DNA of 64,000 nucleotides, taken from the NCBI RefSeq assembly GCF_002812705.1, contig NZ_CP025030.1:5456001-5520000 (forward strand). Reading direction: 5' to 3'. The DNA comes from Achromobacter spanius. GTDB lineage: Bacteria > Pseudomonadota > Gammaproteobacteria > Burkholderiales > Burkholderiaceae_B. Shown here piece by piece: positions 30,739-38,484 of this stretch (positions are counted from its first letter, which is position 1; each line of letters starts with the position of its first letter). The notes beneath the pieces were generated by a model that was not told the origin of the DNA, searched no databases, and saw only the letters and a list, made by a program, of their open reading frames with translations. The position numbers and the translations under genes were made by a program.

Positions 30739-31611
30739 ATGGCGAAAGTCGGCATGGTTGGAATCGGCCTCATGGGCCACGGCATTGCAAGCAATCTGGT
30801 CAAGCATGGTCATACGCTGACCGTACTTGAGCATCCGGGCAATCAGCCCCTGGATGCGCTGAAAGCCGCTGGCGCGACCAGCGTGGAAAGCGGCGCCGCG
30901 TTGGCGGCCCAGTCGGATGTGATCATTCTGTGCGTGACCGGCAGCCCGCAGGTGGAAGCCGTGCTGCTGTCCGAAGGCGGCGTGCTGCAAGGTTTGCGCG
31001 CGGGCACCGTCATCATTGATTGCTCGACGGCCATTCCGTCGTCCACCGTGAAAGTGGCCCAAGCCGTGACCGATTCCGGCGGCCGCTTCCTGGACGCTCC
31101 GATGACGCGCACGCCCAAGGAAGCCGCCGAAGGCCGGTTGAATCTGCTGGTGGGTGGCGACGCGGCGCTGTTCGAAGAGTGCAAGCCCATCCTGGCCTGC
31201 TTTGCCGAAAACATCACGCACGCCGGCCCCATTGGCGCCGGGCATCGCATGAAGCTGCTGCACAACTATGTGTCGCTGGGGGTGGTTGCCCTGCTGTCGG
31301 AAGCGGCGGCGTGCGCGCTGCGTTCGGACATCGACCCGGCCGTGTTCGCGGAAGTCTTGAGCAAGGGCGGCGGCGGTGGCGTGGCGTTGGAACGCATCAA
31401 GCCGTATCTGCTGGAGCAGGACCCGTCGTCGCTGCGCTTTTTCATGTCGAACGCGCAGAAGGACCTGTCCTACTACAACACCATGGCGGCCGAAGCCGGT
31501 GCCGTGCGTGAAATCGGCGCAGCCGTGCAGCACACGTTCGACCAGGCCGTCACGCAAGGCGGCGGCGAACGCTATGTGCCTGAGCTGGTGACGCTGCTGA
31601 AAGACCGCTAA
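30739..31611 (+). CDS. 3-hydroxyisobutyrate dehydrogenase-family NAD(P)-dependent oxidoreductase
   Basis: A 290-residue beta-hydroxyacid dehydrogenase. The N-terminal Rossmann motif is KVGMVGIGLMGHGIASNLV, the substrate loop DCSTAIPSSTVKVAQA, and the catalytic Lys lies in GAGHRMKLLHNY. It should oxidise a 3-hydroxy acid or reduce a tartronate semialdehyde-like compound. The start ATG at 30739 was picked over a longer N-terminal reading because the Rossmann strand starts three residues later and GGAG precedes it. Confidence 0.9.
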   Translation: MAKVGMVGIGLMGHGIASNLVKHGHTLTVLEHPGNQPLDALKAAGATSVESGAALAAQSDVIILCVTGSPQVEAVLLSEGGVLQGLRAGTVIIDCSTAIPSSTVKVAQAVTDSGGRFLDAPMTRTPKEAAEGRLNLLVGGDAALFEECKPILACFAENITHAGPIGAGHRMKLLHNYVSLGVVALLSEAAACALRSDIDPAVFAEVLSKGGGGGVALERIKPYLLEQDPSSLRFFMSNAQKDLSYYNTMAAEAGAVREIGAAVQHTFDQAVTQGGGERYVPELVTLLKDR

Positions 31612-31617
31612 GCGGAA

Positions 31618-31645
31618 AAACCGGCGGGTAAAAAACCGCCGGTTT
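31618..31645. terminator. Bidirectional terminator between convergent genes
   Basis: A perfect 10-bp inverted repeat AAACCGGCGG/CCGCCGGTTT around an 8-nt loop GTAAAAAA lies between the dehydrogenase and the minus-strand MFS gene. Confidence 0.8.
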
Positions 31646-31673
31646 AAAGACCGCAGGGTTAAAGACCACTGCG

Positions 31674-32966
31674 TCAGCGCCCCACGGTTGCCGGCACGCG
31701 CGCCAGGTCGCGTCCCGGCAACCGCAATGAAATCGCCGCCGCCAGCAGCAACAGCACGCCCGCCGATCCGAAGGCGACCCAGTGCGTGTGGAACGTATCG
31801 AAGGCCCAGCCGCCCAGCCAGGAACTGATCATGCCGCCAACCTGGTGGCCCAGATAGGTCAGCCCGTACAGCACGCCCACCAGCCGGATTCCGTAGACGT
31901 CTGCCAGAATGGCCGACGACAAGGCGATGCTGCCCGCCCACACGATGCCGCCGATCGTGGCCGCGGCGTAGAGCTCCCAGTGCGCGCCCACCATGACCAA
32001 CGCAAAGAACCCCAAGCCACGCACCAGATAGATGGCGGCCAGGATGTTGCGCCGTTCAACCCGGTCCGACATGCGGCCCAGCACCAGCGTGCTGAAGATG
32101 GCGACCAGGCCGATCAGGCCGATGCCCAGCGAACTGGTGGTGGCGTCAAAGCCGTGGTCCATCAACATCGGCATGCCGTGCGTGCCCAGCAGGTTCATGC
32201 TGTAGCCACAGGCGAACAGGCCCAGCGCCACCTGCCAGAACGGCAGCGTGCGCAGGGCGTTGCGCACGTTGGGAGCGGGGGCTTTGATAGCGGCGGCGGC
32301 GGTGGCGGTGCCTTTGGTCGCATTCGCGGGCGCTTTGTCTTTAACGATCTGATGCGGCAACAGGTCGGTGTGCTCGGGCGCCACATCACGCATCACGAAC
32401 AGCGCGACCGGCACCGTCAGCAAGGCGAACAGCACGGAAAACGCCAGCAACGTTTCCTGCCAGCCCACGGCCGAGATCGCGAACGTTAGCGTCGGCGTCA
32501 TCAGGGCGATACCCGCCATGGAACCGGTGGACAGGAAGAACAGCGCCATGCCGCGCTGGCGCGTGAACCAGCGGCTGATGATCGGCGTCAGCGCAACCGG
32601 GCTGGTGAAGGCCAGGCCGACCGACAGCGCCACGCCGAAGGACAGCAGGAATTCAATGGGGCCGCGCGCAAACACCGTCCACAGCGACGACGCCACCACA
32701 ATGGCCGTGCCCGTCAGCAGCACGAAGCGCGTGCCGCGCACGCTGACCAGATACCCCGCCAGCGGCATGGCCAGGCCATAGCAAAGCATGCCTACCGCCA
32801 CGATGCCCGACAACAGGCTGCGCGAAAATCCCAAGCCGTCCGCCATCGGCAGGAAAAACGGGCCGATGCCCATGCGCAGGCCCACCGTCAACAGGGTAAG
32901 CACCGCGGCGGCGCCGACGATGTTCCAGCCGAAATACCAGCCGCCCGACTCTTGCTTGTCCAACAT
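31674..32966 (-). CDS. MFS transporter (oxalate/formate- or monocarboxylate-type)
   Basis: A 430-residue protein with twelve hydrophobic segments and an Ala/Lys-rich cytoplasmic loop (about residues 205-245) in the middle, the MFS layout. GWYFGWNIVGAAAVLTLLTV near the start and FTRQRGMALFFLSTGS near residue 150 resemble monocarboxylate and OFA-type porters. The start at 32966 has a GAGGAGAG site. Neighbours suggest export or import of an organic acid; the substrate is unknown. Confidence 0.85.
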   Translation of the reverse strand: MLDKQESGGWYFGWNIVGAAAVLTLLTVGLRMGIGPFFLPMADGLGFSRSLLSGIVAVGMLCYGLAMPLAGYLVSVRGTRFVLLTGTAIVVASSLWTVFARGPIEFLLSFGVALSVGLAFTSPVALTPIISRWFTRQRGMALFFLSTGSMAGIALMTPTLTFAISAVGWQETLLAFSVLFALLTVPVALFVMRDVAPEHTDLLPHQIVKDKAPANATKGTATAAAAIKAPAPNVRNALRTLPFWQVALGLFACGYSMNLLGTHGMPMLMDHGFDATTSSLGIGLIGLVAIFSTLVLGRMSDRVERRNILAAIYLVRGLGFFALVMVGAHWELYAAATIGGIVWAGSIALSSAILADVYGIRLVGVLYGLTYLGHQVGGMISSWLGGWAFDTFHTHWVAFGSAGVLLLLAAAISLRLPGRDLARVPATVGR

Positions 32967-33233
32967 GCCTCTCCTCGATGTCACTTTTTTGGCCGCACGC
33001 GCGCGCCAGGGCTTACAGACACCGCAGGGGAGGCGCGGACGAATATCCGCTGTCGACACGGGGGTGGAGAAGGACGGAGCGCGAATGGGCGTGTTCTTGC
33101 CGGCGGCCATAGGCCGGCCGGACGCGACATATTACTCCCGGCTATAAGCGGGAATGACGCGCGGCCAGAAAAACGGTTCGGTGAGCGGGCAGCGTCGTGC
33201 CCGATGGATGCGAGTTTCGCGCCGACCGCGCGA

Positions 33234-33890
33234 TCACGCCTTCTTTTCCAAAAACGCCTGCAAGGCCGGCACGGTATTCAACACGTGCTGGCGCATCGCC
33301 GCCTCGCAACGCGCCGGGTCGCGCGTTTGCAAGGCATCGATCAGTTCTTGATGCGATTCACGCACTCGCAGCACACGCCCCGGTTGCGCCGTCCACAGGC
33401 GCATATAGGGTTCCACCACGGAGTGCAACTCCGAGATCTGCCCCAGTAAACGCGGCTGCTGACAGAAGCTGCACAGGTATTCGTGGAATTCCCGGTGGGC
33501 GGTGGTCCAGTCCAGATAGTCGCCGGACCCTTGGTCCAGTTGTTCCAGCATATTGGTCAGGCGGCGCACGTGTTCGGCGTTCATGTGCAGCACGGCGTTG
33601 CGCATGGCCAGCCCTTCAAGCACCGAGCGCATTTCAAACACTTCCAGCATTTCCTGCTGGTTCAGCCCGCGCACCACCGCGCCGCGATTGGCGCGGATTT
33701 CAACCAGGCCTTCAGAGGCCAGCCGCCGCAACGCACCGCGAACCGGCATGCGGCTTGTACCGATTTCAGTGGCGACGACATCAGGCACCAGGCGCTGGCC
33801 AGGCGCGTAACGGCCCAGGCGGATCTCGCGCTGCAAATGCAGGTACGCCTCGTCTTCGGCGCTGATCGCTGTCTTCTGAAACTGCAGCAT
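33234..33890 (-). CDS. GntR-family regulator (FCD domain)
   Basis: A 218-residue regulator. Residues 10-75 form the GntR winged helix with YLHLQREIRLGRYAPGQRLV, GTSRMPVRGALRRLASEGLV. The remainder is an FCD-type helical effector domain with metal-ligand-like residues (EMRSVLEGLAM, HREFHEYL, ESHQELIDAL). It is divergent from the Bug-GGT pair at 34105, which it likely represses through the 215-bp gap. A longer N-terminal reading is rejected because the domain starts at MLQFQKTAIS. Confidence 0.9.
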   Translation of the reverse strand: MLQFQKTAISAEDEAYLHLQREIRLGRYAPGQRLVPDVVATEIGTSRMPVRGALRRLASEGLVEIRANRGAVVRGLNQQEMLEVFEMRSVLEGLAMRNAVLHMNAEHVRRLTNMLEQLDQGSGDYLDWTTAHREFHEYLCSFCQQPRLLGQISELHSVVEPYMRLWTAQPGRVLRVRESHQELIDALQTRDPARCEAAMRQHVLNTVPALQAFLEKKA

Positions 33891-34104
33891 CGTCGTCCCC
33901 GGGCTTGGAAAGCCGCCATGATAGATAAACGCAAAAATAACACAAACTGGATCCAGTGATCCATGGATGCAAACACTAATGGTCCATGCGCGCCGGCTCC
34001 CGTCTAATTGCCTCCGGACGGCATCGTTACGGGCTGTCCGCGCCGGAACGGGCACAGACCCGCCCGGCGGCATGTCACTTTCAACACGCGATCAAGGGGA
34101 ATCC

Positions 34105-35103
34105 ATGAAATTTCGTCTCATCCGGACGCTGGCCGGCTTGGCCGCCGCGGCGGTTACCGCCCAAGCCGGTGCACAAGCCGCGGCACCCGCCGCCGCTCCG
34201 GCCACTGATTGGCCGCAACACCCCGTGCGCATCGTCGTGCCTTTCCAGGCCGGCTCCGCCACGGACCTGATCACGCGCCAACTGGGCGCCGCGTTGTCCA
34301 ATGAACTGGGCCAACCCTTCGTCGTGGAAGCCCGCCCGGGCGCCGCGGCGGCCATCGGCAGCGCCTCGGTGGCACGCTCGGCGCCCGACGGCTACACCTT
34401 GCTGATGGGCGGCCCGGCCGCCGTCGTCACCAACCGCTTCCTGCAAAAGCGCCTGGCCTATGACCCGGACGCTTTCGAACTGGTGTCCCTGGTGGCCTAC
34501 ACCCCGAACATCCTGCTGGCCAATCCGCAACAGCCGTTCAAGACCCTGCCGGAAATGGTCGCCTATGCGCGCGCCAATCCGGGCAAGCTGACCTATGCGT
34601 CGTTTGGCACCGGCACCACCTCGCACCTGGCGGGTGAGATGCTGAAGTCCGTTGCCGGCATCGATATCCTGCACGTGCCCTACAAGGGCGCGGGCGAAGC
34701 CATCCCCGCCCTGCTCTCGGGCCAGGTGTCCATGTACTTCGACACCATCATGACGGGCCTGCCCCAAGCCAAGAGCGGCGCACTGCTGGCGCTGGGCATG
34801 TCGAATTCGCAGCGTTCAGCGCTGGCGCCGGACATTCCCACCATCGCGGAACAAGGGTATGCCGGCTACGACATCGCCCCCTGGTATGGCCTGGTGGCGC
34901 CCGAAGGCACGCCCGCGCCCATCCTCGACAAGCTCAACCGCGCCGTGAACAAGGTGCTGGCCGACCCGGCATTGCGCGGTAAGCTGGCGGAAGCCGGCGC
35001 GGAGCCGCGTGGCGGCAGCCGCGAGGAATTCGCGGCCTTCATCAAGGCCGAGATCCCGCGCACCAAGCAGTTGATCGACCAAGCCGGCATCACCGCGCAG
35101 TAA
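34105..35103 (+). CDS. Bug-type tripartite tricarboxylate binding protein
   Basis: A 332-residue periplasmic protein with signal peptide MKFRLIRTLAGLAAAAVTAQ ending AGAQA and a mature start DWPQHPVRIVVPFQAGSATD. Later GAAAAIGSASVARSAPDGYT and HVPYKGAGEAIPALLSG are Bug-family landmarks. It is followed 24 bp later by the GGT-family hydrolase and divergent from a GntR regulator, so it probably delivers that hydrolase's substrate or a sensory ligand. TctA/TctB membrane genes are absent here. Confidence 0.92.
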   Translation: MKFRLIRTLAGLAAAAVTAQAGAQAAAPAAAPATDWPQHPVRIVVPFQAGSATDLITRQLGAALSNELGQPFVVEARPGAAAAIGSASVARSAPDGYTLLMGGPAAVVTNRFLQKRLAYDPDAFELVSLVAYTPNILLANPQQPFKTLPEMVAYARANPGKLTYASFGTGTTSHLAGEMLKSVAGIDILHVPYKGAGEAIPALLSGQVSMYFDTIMTGLPQAKSGALLALGMSNSQRSALAPDIPTIAEQGYAGYDIAPWYGLVAPEGTPAPILDKLNRAVNKVLADPALRGKLAEAGAEPRGGSREEFAAFIKAEIPRTKQLIDQAGITAQ

Positions 35104-35127
35104 TCCTTTCCACGAGTCCCAGCATCC

Positions 35128-36723
35128 ATGTCCCCCTCCTTCGATTGGTCTTTTCCGTACGCTTCCCGAAAAATGCCGGTCCTGGCCGCCAACGCGGTCG
35201 CGACCAGCCAACCGCTGGCCGCGCAGGCGGGGCTACGCATGCTGCTGGCCGGTGGCAATGCCGTTGACAGCGCCATTGCCACCGCCATTGCCTTGACCGT
35301 TGTCGAACCCGTCATGAACGGCATCGGCGGCGACATGTTCGCGCTGGTCTGGCACGACGGGCGCCTGCATGGCTTGAACTCCAGCGGCTGCGCGCCGGCC
35401 GCCTGGACGCCCGAGTACTTCAATGGCCGCGACGCCATGCCCGGCACAGGCTGGGGCACGGTGACCGTGCCCGGCCAGGTGGCCGGCTGGAAAGCGCTGT
35501 CCGAACGCTTTGGCAAGCTGCCCTTCGCCAAGCTGTTCGAACCCGCCATTGCCTATGCCGAAGAAGGCTTCCCCGTATCGCCCACCATCGCACGGCAATG
35601 GGCGACGCAAGCGCCCAAGCTGGCGCACGAGCCCGGCTTTGCCGAGGCATTCCTACCGGAAGGCCGCGCGCCTCAAGCGGGCGAATGGTGGCGTTTTCCC
35701 GCTCAGGGCAAGACCCTGCGCGACATTGCCGAAAGCGGCGGCGACAGCTTCTACCTGGGCGAGCTCGCGCGCAAGATCACCGACTTCGCCAGCCAGACGG
35801 GCGGCGCGCTCAGCGCTGCCGACCTGGCCGAACACCGCCCCGAATGGGTCGCGCCCATTTCGCAATCGTTCCGCGACGTTGAATTGCACGAGATCCCGCC
35901 GAATGGCCAGGGCATTTCGGCACTGATGGCGCTGGGCATGCTGGAACAGTTTGATCTGGAAGGCATGGGCGTGGACAGCGCCGACTACTACCACGTCAGC
36001 ATCGAAGCGATGAAGCTGGCGTTCGCCGACCTGCATCATCATGTGGCCGACCCGCGCCACATGCGCACGGACGCGAAAGCGCTGCTGGACCGCGCCTATC
36101 TGGCAGAGCGCGCGCGCCTGATTTCCATGGACCGCGCCAGCATCCCCACGGCCGGCACGCCCGCCACCGGCGGCACCGTCTATCTGACCACAGCCGATGC
36201 CAACGGCACCATGGTGTCGTTCATCCAATCCAACTACCACGGCTTCGGCTCCGGCGTGGTGGTGCCCGGCACGGGTATCAGCCTGCACAACCGCGGCCTG
36301 AACTTCGTGCTGACGCCGGGTCACGCCAACCAGGTGGCGCCGCGCAAGAAGCCCATGCATACGATCATTCCCGCGTTCGTCACGCGCGGTGGACAGCCCT
36401 TGATGTCGTTCGGAGTGATGGGCGGTTCCATGCAGGCGCAAGGGCATCTGCAGATGGTCACGCGCCTGGCCGCGTTCGGCCAGAATCCGCAGGCCATGAG
36501 CGACGCGCCCCGCTTCCGTGTGGAGAAGGGCCCGGTGGTGAATGTGGAATCGCACCTGCCGGAAGACGTGGTGCAAACGCTGCGCGATCGCGGCCACAAC
36601 GTGGCCGTGGCACCCGCCGACAGCCTGGAATTCGGCTCGGCGCAATTGATATGCCGCCTGCCCCAGGGTGGGTACGTGGCGGCATCGGATTCACGGCGCG
36701 ACGGTCAGGCCGTGGGGTTTTAA
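35128..36723 (+). CDS. Gamma-glutamyltranspeptidase-family Ntn hydrolase
   Basis: A 531-residue enzyme of the GGT superfamily, which self-cleaves at a Thr that becomes the nucleophile. AAQAGLRMLLAGGNAVDSAI and NGIGGDMFALVW are conserved N-terminal segments; ATGGTVYLTTADANGTMVS contains the expected catalytic Thr (GGTVYL), and IQSNYHGFGSGVVVPGTG follows. The TVYL version, not TTHxS, and absence of a signal peptide point to the cytosolic oxamate-amidohydrolase or HpxW-like branch rather than periplasmic glutathione hydrolase. It follows a Bug-type binding protein. Confidence 0.88.
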   Translation: MSPSFDWSFPYASRKMPVLAANAVATSQPLAAQAGLRMLLAGGNAVDSAIATAIALTVVEPVMNGIGGDMFALVWHDGRLHGLNSSGCAPAAWTPEYFNGRDAMPGTGWGTVTVPGQVAGWKALSERFGKLPFAKLFEPAIAYAEEGFPVSPTIARQWATQAPKLAHEPGFAEAFLPEGRAPQAGEWWRFPAQGKTLRDIAESGGDSFYLGELARKITDFASQTGGALSAADLAEHRPEWVAPISQSFRDVELHEIPPNGQGISALMALGMLEQFDLEGMGVDSADYYHVSIEAMKLAFADLHHHVADPRHMRTDAKALLDRAYLAERARLISMDRASIPTAGTPATGGTVYLTTADANGTMVSFIQSNYHGFGSGVVVPGTGISLHNRGLNFVLTPGHANQVAPRKKPMHTIIPAFVTRGGQPLMSFGVMGGSMQAQGHLQMVTRLAAFGQNPQAMSDAPRFRVEKGPVVNVESHLPEDVVQTLRDRGHNVAVAPADSLEFGSAQLICRLPQGGYVAASDSRRDGQAVGF

Positions 36724-36774
36724 GCCGGGGTGGCGGCAGGCCCGAAGTCCGGGTCTGAAGTCCGGTTCTGAAGT

Positions 36775-36797
36775 CCGGGTCTGAGATTCAGACCCGG
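36775..36797. terminator. Terminator-like inverted repeat with tandem copies
   Basis: A perfect 10-bp inverted repeat CCGGGTCTGA/TCAGACCCGG with a 3-nt loop lies between convergent genes. Just upstream the partial motif TGAAGTCCGG occurs three times in tandem (36749-36779). Confidence 0.7.
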
Positions 36798-36813
36798 GGT
36801 TCAGGTCAACGTT

Positions 36814-37515
36814 TCAGGCCAAGCTCCAGGCAGTCTTGTCCGGCCGCTGAAGTGCCGGGAAGCCGCCTTCGCCCAATTGGCTTTGCACCGCGTCGGCGCC
36901 GTACTTGATCAAGTCGGCGTCGCGTTCAATGCCCAGCTTTCTCATGGCGCTGCGTTTCTGCGAGCTGACCGTCTGGACGCTGCGGTGCGACATCTGGGAT
37001 ATTTCGGTCACTGTGGCGCCTGCACAGAACAAGCGCACGATTTCCGCTTCACGCTTGGTCAGCCGGCCACGCCCCAGCACGAACGCCTGGTTGACGATCA
37101 TGTCCTTGATGGTGGGCGAGTAGTAAGTCTTGCCCTGGTACATGGCGTGCACGGCGTTGATGATGTGGCTGGTTGAATCCGACTTGCTGAGCACGCACAG
37201 GTTTTCGTAAGCCAGCAAGGCGCGGATCAGCGTGGGGTTGTCGATCATGGTCAACACCGCGACGCGCAACGCGGGATACCGCCGCCGCAACAGCGCGATC
37301 AGCCCCAGGCCGTCTCCGTACTTACCGCCGGGCATGGTGTAGTCGGACACCACGACGTCGCAGTGCTGGGTTTCCAGCCGCGCGACCAAGTCAGTGGAGT
37401 TCTCCGCGCATCCGATCACATCGATGGCGGGGTCCAGCCCTAGTTCATAGCTGACCCCAAGCGCCACGGCGGGGTGGTCGTCCGCGACGATCACGCGGAT
37501 GTATCGTGATGACAT
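36814..37515 (-). CDS. RcsB/NarL-type response regulator
   Basis: A 233-residue two-domain response regulator. The receiver has Asp12/Asp13 (VIVADDHPAV) and phospho-acceptor Asp58 in VVSDYTMPGG, followed by KYGDGLGL as in RcsB. The C-terminal LuxR-type helix-turn-helix is near residues 145-190 (LTKREAEIVRLFCAGATVTE). It is divergent from an Hpt-domain protein and shares a 314-bp intergenic region with it. No histidine kinase is adjacent, so it belongs to a phosphorelay with an unlinked hybrid sensor. It resembles RcsB more than BvgA. Confidence 0.9.
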   Translation of the reverse strand: MSSRYIRVIVADDHPAVALGVSYELGLDPAIDVIGCAENSTDLVARLETQHCDVVVSDYTMPGGKYGDGLGLIALLRRRYPALRVAVLTMIDNPTLIRALLAYENLCVLSKSDSTSHIINAVHAMYQGKTYYSPTIKDMIVNQAFVLGRGRLTKREAEIVRLFCAGATVTEISQMSHRSVQTVSSQKRSAMRKLGIERDADLIKYGADAVQSQLGEGGFPALQRPDKTAWSLA

Positions 37516-37647
37516 TGTTGCATTTCCCTCTTCCACATCGGGACCCACCGGGCAACACGTTGCCTCGCATGCCGGAGATAGCGCCCGCTGCAAGCAAGTT
37601 GTTTTGTTCATCGGATGGGTTGCATGGGCATTTCGCTATTATGAAGC

Positions 37648-37673
37648 CACTATATCGATAGACCGATATAGTG
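37648..37673. promoter_or_regulatory. 10-bp perfect inverted repeat upstream of regulator and Hpt genes
   Basis: CACTATATCG and CGATATAGTG form a perfect dyad with a 6-bp spacer in the 314-bp gap between the divergent regulator and Hpt genes. It looks like an operator. The rest of the gap holds a 7-bp pair CGAAAGT/ACTTTCG near 37710-37735. Confidence 0.65.
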
Positions 37674-37828
37674 CTGCGCCAGGGCCAATAAGAGAATAGG
37701 AATACTACGAAAGTACCCCATGCGCAACTTTCGCAGGCGCGAGTCAGACGTATCCCTCTCACGCCCAGCCTGCTTTCGCGACTATCGTCAACACACGCGT
37801 ACCCGCAACAGGCCATGTCAGCAAGCCC

Positions 37829-38293
37829 ATGAAGAAAAAAGCCCCCGAAGAAACCGCCCATGGCGCCCCCCAGCGCAGCGCTTTCCTCCGTGATAACGAA
37901 GTCCCCGCACTTGCCGCTCTCAATACCCCCGTCCTGCGACACGAACGCCGCACACGCACCGTTACCGAGTTGACCGGCGCGGACCCCGCACGCATCCGTA
38001 CCTTGGCCAACGCCTTCATCAAGGCCAATGACGTCGACCTGCAACGCCTGCGCCTGCTTCATGCCCACGACGACCGTGCCGCCCTGCGCCACTTGGCACA
38101 CCGCATCAAAGGGGCGGCCCAGATGACGGGCGATGCGCAATTGAGCAGACTCTGCTCGGTGTTGAGCGGCGCCTGCATGGACCCGGACAACCACGACTTG
38201 TCGTTGGACGCCATCGTGGCGCAGCTAGACCTGGCGCTGCAAGAGTTCGGCGATTCCTGCCGGCAGATGGCTGACGACGTAGGTTCGCCATAG
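37829..38293 (+). CDS. Stand-alone Hpt-domain phosphotransfer protein
   Basis: A 154-residue protein. A basic, unstructured N-terminus is followed by a helical Hpt domain in which His91 (HLAHRIKGAAQM) matches the HxxKG phospho-acceptor motif. It should shuttle phosphate from a hybrid sensor kinase to a response regulator such as the divergent RcsB-like one. No kinase is encoded here. Start ATG at 37829 is the first in-frame Met; a shorter form is possible. Confidence 0.85.
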   Translation: MKKKAPEETAHGAPQRSAFLRDNEVPALAALNTPVLRHERRTRTVTELTGADPARIRTLANAFIKANDVDLQRLRLLHAHDDRAALRHLAHRIKGAAQMTGDAQLSRLCSVLSGACMDPDNHDLSLDAIVAQLDLALQEFGDSCRQMADDVGSP

Positions 38294-38484
38294 CAGCATC
38301 GGCGGCACTGCCGTGCCCAGGTGCCACGACGATGCGCGATTCGTAATCGTCATATAGGACTTTCAGAGTCCTCATAGAGCTTGCCCACTTTGCGCTCCGT
38401 ATAGTCGTTCGATTATGCCCGTGACCGGCCAGAAGCTAGTGCCTGCGCCAGTCGTGTCGGGCAACAACACACCGGCAACATCGA

